DNA from: Trichocoleus desertorum ATA4-8-CV12
Lineage (GTDB): Bacteria; Cyanobacteriota; Cyanobacteriia; FACHB-46
Assembly (NCBI GenBank): GCA_019358975.1
Contig: JAHHIL010000053.1
Coordinates: 1 to 39,600 of the forward strand
Length of the DNA stretch: 39,600 bases
Direction: 5' to 3'
Positions 34,344-39,600 of this stretch are shown in pieces. The position numbers and the translations under genes are program-made. Numbering within the stretch: the stretch's first letter is position 1; the number at the start of each line of letters is the position of its first letter. The notes beneath the pieces are model-generated. The model worked only from the letters and a program-made list of their open reading frames with translations. It had not been told where the DNA came from and did no database searches.

Positions 34344-34796
34344 CTATTCCTGCTCCGCTGAAGGTAAAAGCTCTGGGGGTGCAATCAAACCAAAAGCCCG
34401 ATTTAGAGTTCCTGCTCGGTTGACCATTTGCTCTAATTCGTCTGGTTCATAACGCCCCTCGGCAACTTCTAAAGAAGCTTCATCAATGGCTGTGGGGTAA
34501 GCCTCCTCTAGAGCCATCCGCAGTTCTTCTAGCGTTAAGTAATAGCCACCTGCTTTACGGCGTTTGTTTTTGGTTTGGATTTCGCGAACACAATTGCGAA
34601 TTGAAATTTCCCAAGAGCGAGCCGTGCGATTTTCTGCTTGTTGTTTAATCAAATGCAGCAATAACACGACTGCAAATCGCCGAATATTATTAATCTTGTC
34701 GTCGCGGCTCATTTCTTCGAGTTCTTCAACCACCGCTAAAGCGCCTGAAATATCTCCATTGAGCAATAAACTTTTAAGCGTAAAAAGTTCTTCCAT
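34344..34796 (-). CDS. DUF29-like protein
   Basis: A 150-residue helical protein. Its middle (VLLLHLIKQQAENRTARSWE, then ISIRNCVREIQ) matches the DUF29 pattern of a Leu-rich helix followed by SW and a basic stretch. DUF29 is a family frequent in cyanobacteria with unknown function. It starts 24 bases after the end of the NB-ARC gene on the same strand, so the two are probably co-transcribed and may be partners. It converges with the J-domain gene, with an eight-base gap. Confidence 0.75.
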   Translation of the reverse strand: MEELFTLKSLLLNGDISGALAVVEELEEMSRDDKINNIRRFAVVLLLHLIKQQAENRTARSWEISIRNCVREIQTKNKRRKAGGYYLTLEELRMALEEAYPTAIDEASLEVAEGRYEPDELEQMVNRAGTLNRAFGLIAPPELLPSAEQE

Positions 34797-34819
34797 AACT
34801 AGCTGCTCAAGCTCGTAGG

Positions 34820-37243
34820 TTAATTGTGAGCTGTACTGTCTGAACTTGCAAACGCCTGCCGCACCCGTTCAACCTGTCTTGGTGCTTCCATTTCCTCAAA
34901 TAACTGAATAGCCTTATCTCGATACTCTGCCCCTTTCTCAACCTCACCCAGCGCCTGATAAGCCAAGCCTATCTGGAAATAGACTTCAGTTAAATCAGAC
35001 TTGGCTCCGATTTCTCTAAAAATCTGCTCTGCTTTAACAAACCTTTTAATAGCCCGGACTAGTTGATTCCGCTGAAGGCTTATCTCTCCTACAGCACTGA
35101 AGAAGAGACCCATAGCTAAAGGATAGGAGTATGTCCTAGCTGTTTTATATAAAAACAAACAAGTCTCTTTGCTCTCATCTAAGAATTGATGTGTACACAG
35201 AGAGCGTGCAAAATAATAGTTGCCATATAGCTCCCACCAAGAGCCAGACTGTGTTTGCATCCACTCTCTCTGTGAACTGGCCAACTTCAAATAGAATAGG
35301 GATTTTTTGGAATTTTTAGAAAGCCAGTATATAAAAGATAAACATGAATATGCAGAAACTAATATTTTTCTACCTATTCTTTGAAGGGGTAATATATTTT
35401 TTTCCAATGCTTCTGTTTCTAAGTCTTGATGAGAGGCTAAAATTCGCTTGAACAATTCTATTGAGCTTTGAATTTCTCCCGTTTTCAAATTAAGTAGTCC
35501 CAATGCTGCCAAGCAATCATAAAAATGAATTTTATCTTTCAGAATAAGGCCTATTTTAATTGCTTCTTGATAGCAGAGAGCTGCTTCTTTTGATTCACCA
35601 CTGATGGAATGAAGATCAGCCAAAAATCCCGAAATATGTTGTCTTTCTGAATTGGATATATTTGATTGCTGCGACAAAAATCGTAAAATTTCTAGGCACT
35701 TGGAATACATTCCGAATCCACGCAATCTTCCTATTAAGGAGTATCTTTCCCCTTCTGATAAAATCAGCTTGGAAGCACTGTTATAATCCTCAATGTTTAT
35801 GTAATGATAGTAGGCTTCGGCTTGCTTCAGTCCATCCTCTGGCTTGATAATATTTTTGGTTGATTTTTCCCAGTATTCTGCTATTTTCTTGTTAGCAATT
35901 TTCCAGGCATTACTTGTGTGGATTCGCTTAATAGCCTCTGATTTAATAACTGGATGCAAACAGTAACCAGAGTATTTTGATTCTATTAATGCACGATCCT
36001 GTAAAGATTTAACGACTCGTCTTCGCTGTGTTTTTGATACATCTGACATTAAGCAAAATATCCCATTCAATGGAACTACTGGTACATCTTGGTAACGAAA
36101 ACATCCTAAGCGACAAAGTAATTGATAAGCATCTGGATCAATTATTTGTAAACGATCGAACTGTTCAGAGACTAGGTTTTCTAGCGTTGGATTAAGCAGT
36201 AAATCAGCTTGGTTTTCTTGCCAAAAGATTTCTAAATCACTACTGAAGTCAATTTGAACAGCGCGACTGAGGATTTGCATTGCCTTAGCGTTACCGCCAT
36301 AAGCAAAATGCATTTCTTTTAGAGTACGAAAGTTGGCTTGAATTCCATGACCTTTAAAGAACTCCTGCCAAGATACTTCGTCAAGTCCTTCGAGACGGTA
36401 GTCTCTAACTTCTATAGATGGATCATACAAACGCTCTCGGCTGGTGATAAGAGTGAGCGATCGCGCTCCTCGATCACTCAAGACTCGCAGTAGCTCGACG
36501 TAAGCCCGCCGGCTTTCAATAAAGCGGCCATTTTTATCCAGAGCAGGCTCTAAGTTATCAATCAAAACGCCAATGCGTTGATTAGGGTCTCGGAGCTTTT
36601 GCCGTAGTCGCTCTAGGTTGACCCCAAAGTCCCGCCCTGGCTCTTCCCCAAAATCTTGCTGAAGCCAGCGCTCCACCTCGCTTTCAATCGAGTTAATATT
36701 CTGGATTTCCTTTGCCATCCAGATTTCTAAAACCTTATCAAACCCTTGGGTATCTAAGTACTGGCACGCCAACTTAGTTTTGCCTACTCCTCCTGGCGCA
36801 TAGATGGTAATGATTTTTGCGTCTTGGTTAACAAGACAAGTTAGTTGAGCGATCGCCCCTTCCCGCCCCACAAAATTCGGGTCTGTAGAGGTAGTGGTTA
36901 ATGGGGTATGAGGGGCGATCGAGGCGATTTCTAGGCGGTCTTCTACTATTTGCGGGTTTACAGCGATTGACTGGTGTTGGAGCGATCGCTGTTTACGTTC
37001 TAAGGCTGCCCGAAAGTTTTTTTTAGTAACCTTCTCACCTAAAACTTTTGTAAGCAGCTTCCACAATTCGTTCCCGGTTTCTTTAATGTGGCTCTCGCTA
37101 TAACCCAATTGCTCAGCGATCGCCTCGTAAGTTTTACCTGCCCATGCTTGCTTAAATACTTTTCTCTGTAAATCACTAAGGCGATCGCCCGTAATTTGAA
37201 AAATCAGCTCGTCTACAAGCTCTAATGCTTCTTCCGCACCCAT
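34820..37243 (-). CDS. STAND ATPase: HTH, NB-ARC and TPR domains
   Basis: An 807-residue signalling ATPase. Residues 1-85 match the N-terminal helix-turn-helix common in cyanobacterial NB-ARC proteins (the vWA-MoxR-associated type, KTYEAIAEQLGYSESHIKE). An NB-ARC domain follows, with Walker A at 150-156 (PGGVGKT), Walker B (IGVLIDNLE), the sensor TSRE and a winged-helix segment. The C-terminal half (about 480-800) is TPR-like helical repeats, with clear repeats near the end (FVKAEQIFREIGAKSDLTEV, YFQIGLAYQALGEVEKGAEY). STAND proteins oligomerise on sensing a ligand through the repeats, in regulation or phage defence. No nuclease or TIR effector is attached. The repeat half is A/T-rich and lacks HIP1 sites, unlike the ATPase half. 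DUF29-like partner downstream. Divergent from the PEP-CTERM gene. Confidence 0.88.
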   Translation of the reverse strand: MGAEEALELVDELIFQITGDRLSDLQRKVFKQAWAGKTYEAIAEQLGYSESHIKETGNELWKLLTKVLGEKVTKKNFRAALERKQRSLQHQSIAVNPQIVEDRLEIASIAPHTPLTTTSTDPNFVGREGAIAQLTCLVNQDAKIITIYAPGGVGKTKLACQYLDTQGFDKVLEIWMAKEIQNINSIESEVERWLQQDFGEEPGRDFGVNLERLRQKLRDPNQRIGVLIDNLEPALDKNGRFIESRRAYVELLRVLSDRGARSLTLITSRERLYDPSIEVRDYRLEGLDEVSWQEFFKGHGIQANFRTLKEMHFAYGGNAKAMQILSRAVQIDFSSDLEIFWQENQADLLLNPTLENLVSEQFDRLQIIDPDAYQLLCRLGCFRYQDVPVVPLNGIFCLMSDVSKTQRRRVVKSLQDRALIESKYSGYCLHPVIKSEAIKRIHTSNAWKIANKKIAEYWEKSTKNIIKPEDGLKQAEAYYHYINIEDYNSASKLILSEGERYSLIGRLRGFGMYSKCLEILRFLSQQSNISNSERQHISGFLADLHSISGESKEAALCYQEAIKIGLILKDKIHFYDCLAALGLLNLKTGEIQSSIELFKRILASHQDLETEALEKNILPLQRIGRKILVSAYSCLSFIYWLSKNSKKSLFYLKLASSQREWMQTQSGSWWELYGNYYFARSLCTHQFLDESKETCLFLYKTARTYSYPLAMGLFFSAVGEISLQRNQLVRAIKRFVKAEQIFREIGAKSDLTEVYFQIGLAYQALGEVEKGAEYRDKAIQLFEEMEAPRQVERVRQAFASSDSTAHN

Positions 37244-37378
37244 CAGTCAGCTAGGTATCAATTTTGTATAATTTAACCTAATTTTTTGTGCCATCCCTAA
37301 AAATCCTACTTTTTCCTACTAAGGTTTCCACCTATACCTCCAACTTTTTCCACCTGACATTACTTGGCTTAAAGCAGA

Positions 37379-37422
37379 AGATACGGGCATGGCTCAGGAA
37401 GCCTGCATAAAGTGCCATATCT
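37379..37422 (+). promoter_or_regulatory. possible structured leader of the PEP-CTERM gene
   Basis: The outer arms AGATACGGGCA and TGCCATATCT pair with one interruption around an inner GGCT/AGCC hairpin, just before the AGGAG of the PEP-CTERM gene. It may fold in the 5' untranslated region or serve as a regulator site. I cannot link it to a known riboswitch class. Confidence 0.3.
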
Positions 37423-37443
37423 TCGTACCAAGGAGAGTTCACC

Positions 37444-38406
37444 ATGAAAATTGGAAAAGTTGGAAGCTTTTTAAGCTATGTAATAACCTTTCTTCTCGTA
37501 TTCTGCACTGGTGGAGTAGCTCGCGCAGCTTGGCTCTACACCTCTGATCCCAGTTACGACAGTCTCGCTGGCAATGGTCAAGGTGGAGTGGTTGCAGGCG
37601 GAACTCCCTTTGAGATCTTTTTTCTAGGAACTCTATTAGATGAAAACTACTTGTGGATTGGAGTCAATGGCAATCTACCTCTTACAGGTTTAGACACTGG
37701 CCCTTCATATAATGGCTTCTCAATTGGTAATGGCAACATCGGCTGGGGAGATATATTTCTCGACTCATCGGGCTTAGGTAATTTCAAGGCCGCGAGTGAT
37801 GCAGGACGCTTAATTGGTATTCGTGCTATCCCTAACAACGATTCAAAAGCCCCCAAGATAGGAATTTACGATCAAGTAAAAGCAGTCAGTACTGTGCCCC
37901 AAAATGGCGGGTGGTCAAACTTAGGCAACCACAACTTATACGGTGTTCGACCACGTACAGGTCAAGATGCAGCAATGGGTGAGCTTGCCTGGAATGACCC
38001 CTACTATGCCGACTACATTACTCCCGGAGCTTGGAACCGCCCAGAGACATTGATTCCGACTGTCATTGAATCGGGTAACTATCTTGGCGACGTTACACTT
38101 CTCAATGCCTCTGACTTACAGGCAGCTGGCTTTGACCTTAGTGCTTTTTCTTCAACTGGTTCTCAAACTTGGGGAGTAAAGGTCGATCGATCTCTATTCC
38201 CTATTGGGGAGCATATCTTAAGCTGGTGGCTGGAATGCAATAACGATGGAATTGCCACAAAGGTGAACATAACCGAGCGATCGGAAGAACCAACAGACAT
38301 GACATCAGTACCAGAGCCCACATCAGTTTTAGGTCTGATTTTGGCTGGCGTTTTCGGAGCAGGAACTGTTTTGAAGCGCAAGCAATGTCAAAGTATGGAA
38401 GCTTAA
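37444..38406 (+). CDS. PEP-CTERM sorted secreted protein
   Basis: A 320-residue exported protein. The N-terminal signal peptide (basic start, hydrophobic core, ARA cleavage site near residue 29) is followed by a beta-rich, Gly/Asn-rich body. The C-terminal sorting signal has VPEP, a hydrophobic helix (LGLILAGVFGAGTVL) and a basic KRK end. PEP-CTERM proteins are processed by exosortase-type enzymes and often form extracellular matrix. The body has no recognised domain. AGGAG precedes the ATG. It is divergent from the NB-ARC gene. Confidence 0.9.
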   Translation: MKIGKVGSFLSYVITFLLVFCTGGVARAAWLYTSDPSYDSLAGNGQGGVVAGGTPFEIFFLGTLLDENYLWIGVNGNLPLTGLDTGPSYNGFSIGNGNIGWGDIFLDSSGLGNFKAASDAGRLIGIRAIPNNDSKAPKIGIYDQVKAVSTVPQNGGWSNLGNHNLYGVRPRTGQDAAMGELAWNDPYYADYITPGAWNRPETLIPTVIESGNYLGDVTLLNASDLQAAGFDLSAFSSTGSQTWGVKVDRSLFPIGEHILSWWLECNNDGIATKVNITERSEEPTDMTSVPEPTSVLGLILAGVFGAGTVLKRKQCQSMEA

Positions 38407-38505
38407 CTAAGCTTTAGCTCTTTAACAGCAAATTCTGGCGATCGCCCCCTCTAAAAAAGGCGCGATCGCTTCCCAGATTTCACCTCTTACAGCAGGAAAA
38501 AGAGG

Positions 38506-38730
38506 ATGAAGACCGACTATACGCTCTTCTTTAAATGGGCATCCAAATTATTTAGGTTCTTCCTTTGGTTGTGTTACGGATTAGCGATCGCCCTACTTTT
38601 ATCTGCCCTCTTTGGTGGTTTTAATTTAGTGGCTGGATTGTTACCTGCGATCGCACAGACCCTTCTCCGTTTAGCAGCTTTAGTCTTTTTCTTCTTAGCG
38701 ACTGCCATTATTGTCGAGTCTTTGCGGTGA
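38506..38730 (+). CDS. small two-helix membrane protein, unknown
   Basis: A 74-residue protein with two strong hydrophobic segments (about 14-36 and 44-70), a Lys/Arg-containing N-terminus, and a short charged end (ESLR). The family is not recognised. AGGAG-like GGAAAAAGAGG lies just before the ATG. It converges with the tnpB remnant, with only nine bases between the stop and the element's end hairpin. Confidence 0.7.
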   Translation: MKTDYTLFFKWASKLFRFFLWLCYGLAIALLLSALFGGFNLVAGLLPAIAQTLLRLAALVFFFLATAIIVESLR

Positions 38731-38739
38731 ACAACCAAA

Positions 38740-38763
38740 CGCTCATCACTAAGCGATAGAGCG
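38740..38763 (-). mobile_element. IS200/IS605 right-end hairpin candidate
   Basis: An imperfect hairpin (CGCTCATC against GATAGAGCG, with one bulged base) overlaps the last codons and stop of the truncated tnpB. This is where IS200/IS605 elements carry their right-end hairpin and the 3' end of the omega RNA. The left end is not in the window. Confidence 0.5.
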
Positions 38764-39507
38764 CGGGCTTCCCAATTCATCGGCAATCGCCTCTGCGGTC
38801 GTAGACTTACGCCCAAACCGCTTCGGTCTTACCTTGCCTCCAAGGGCAGAAGCGCTGGTTCCCAACGCCAAAATCCGCAAGCCTTCATTTCTGATATTGA
38901 TCGCTGCGTTCACATCTCTGTCGTGATGCACATGGCAGTGCGGACAGAGGAAGGAACGCACCGAGAGATCCATTTTTGCAATCGGCAGCAGTGTGATATT
39001 GCAGAGATGCGATGACGGAAAGAATCGTCCGATTTCGAGGTAAATTTTGCCGTCTTGCTCCGCTTTGTATTTCAGCATGGTCTGAAACATTCCCCATCCA
39101 GCATCACTGATTGACTTGGCTAGGTTGTGATTTTTAACCATGTTTTTGACCGCTAGATCTTCCGCCACAATCACTTGGTTCTCGTTGACTATCTTGCGGG
39201 ATAGCTTGTGGAGGAAGTCTTCTCTCACTCTTGAGATTTTGCTATGCACCCTTGCGAGTGCAACTTTAGCTTTACGTCGCTTGTTTGTGGTTTTATCCTT
39301 CTTGCGGGATAGCTGACGCTGTTTCCGCTTCAGGTTGCGCACGTGCTTCTTGAGGTGTTTCGGATTGCTGAACTTGGAGCCATCAGAAGTGACGGCAAAA
39401 TCCATCAATCCCAAGTCAACCCCAACAGCCTTACCATCATTACTAGATTCAGGTCTTTCGATACCATCATCCATAAGGGGCTTGCAAATAAATAAGATAC
39501 CAGTCAC
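38749..39507 (-). pseudogene. tnpB: truncated TnpB (IS200/IS605 RNA-guided nuclease)
   Basis: The C-terminal 252 residues of a TnpB, which normally has about 400. The RuvC residues are present: Asp31 in GVDLGL, Glu116 in IVAEDLAVKN and the DRD of HDRDVNAAINI at 196-198. The zinc knuckle is damaged, since the first pair CxxC reads CNIT (Cys169, Thr172), while CPHC at 188-191 is intact. Upstream of 39507 the same frame soon meets stops and the translation has no TnpB N-terminal character, so the wedge and recognition domains are missing. TnpB cuts DNA guided by an omega RNA made from the element's right end. This copy is probably inactive. No tnpA lies nearby. It has no HIP1 octamer, consistent with a mobile origin. 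Confidence 0.82.
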
Positions 39508-39600
39508 TCTAGCAAGAATGGAGCCGGGAGTTCCCTCCCTTGCTCAAGCTTGCTAGTGAAGGAAACCCTCCAACGATGTTCAATGACACGATTAAAGCAA

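Overview
The window is almost certainly from a cyanobacterium, probably a filamentous one without heterocysts. The HIP1 octamer GCGATCGC recurs throughout. The clpR-clpP pair, a KTSC-tailed lysyl-tRNA synthetase, a PEP-CTERM protein, G/C-tract hairpin repeats and an IS200/IS605-type TnpB all fit this. No rRNA, tRNA, CRISPR array or prophage was seen.

Layout. 0-2.3 kb: a 5'-damaged gene resembling the helical part of a dynamin-like GTPase, then a VapBC-type toxin-antitoxin pair. 2.5-4.2 kb: lysS. 4.3-8.4 kb (minus strand): an AprA/FrdA-like flavoprotein, an AprB-like ferredoxin, a HEAT-repeat protein and the Fe-S carrier Mrp, closely spaced. 8.7-10.7 kb (plus): a LysR regulator carrying an extra C-terminal ABC-type substrate-binding domain. 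10.8-14.2 kb (minus): an ABC importer (receptor, permease, ATPase) whose receptor is the obvious paralogue of that extra domain. 14.8-16.3 kb (plus): serine acetyltransferase cysE and a Crp-type regulator. 16.3-18.2 kb: a small unknown, a DJ-1/PfpI protein and a ferritin-like protein. 18.2-28.0 kb (minus): fumarylacetoacetase plus a four-gene fatty-acid beta-oxidation cluster (FadE-type acyl-CoA dehydrogenase, thiolase, hydroxyacyl-CoA dehydrogenase/enoyl-CoA hydratase fusion, AMP-binding acyl-CoA ligase homologue). 28.9-29.8 kb: a monoacylglycerol-lipase-like hydrolase. 30.7-32.0 kb: a VWA protein. 32.2-33.6 kb: clpR and clpP. 33.7-34.3 kb: a J-domain protein. 34.3-37.2 kb: an NB-ARC/TPR STAND ATPase with a DUF29-like partner. 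37.4-38.7 kb: a PEP-CTERM protein and a small membrane protein. The end holds a truncated tnpB.

How the genes may work together. The 6.4-14.2 kb block looks like one uptake-and-redox module. The importer brings in a small molecule, perhaps an organosulfur or other anionic compound. The AprBA-like pair may process it. The LysR-receptor fusion may sense the same ligand in the cytoplasm. The neighbouring cysE and Crp-type regulator are compatible with a sulfur theme but do not prove it. The fad block with an adjacent lipase-like hydrolase is a plausible lipid-degradation unit, which is unusual because cyanobacteria are generally held to lack beta-oxidation. Its ligase homologue has lost several residues needed for adenylation.

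The strongest candidates for something undescribed are the LysR-receptor fusion with its AprBA-like/ABC cluster, and the beta-oxidation operon with its degenerate ligase.
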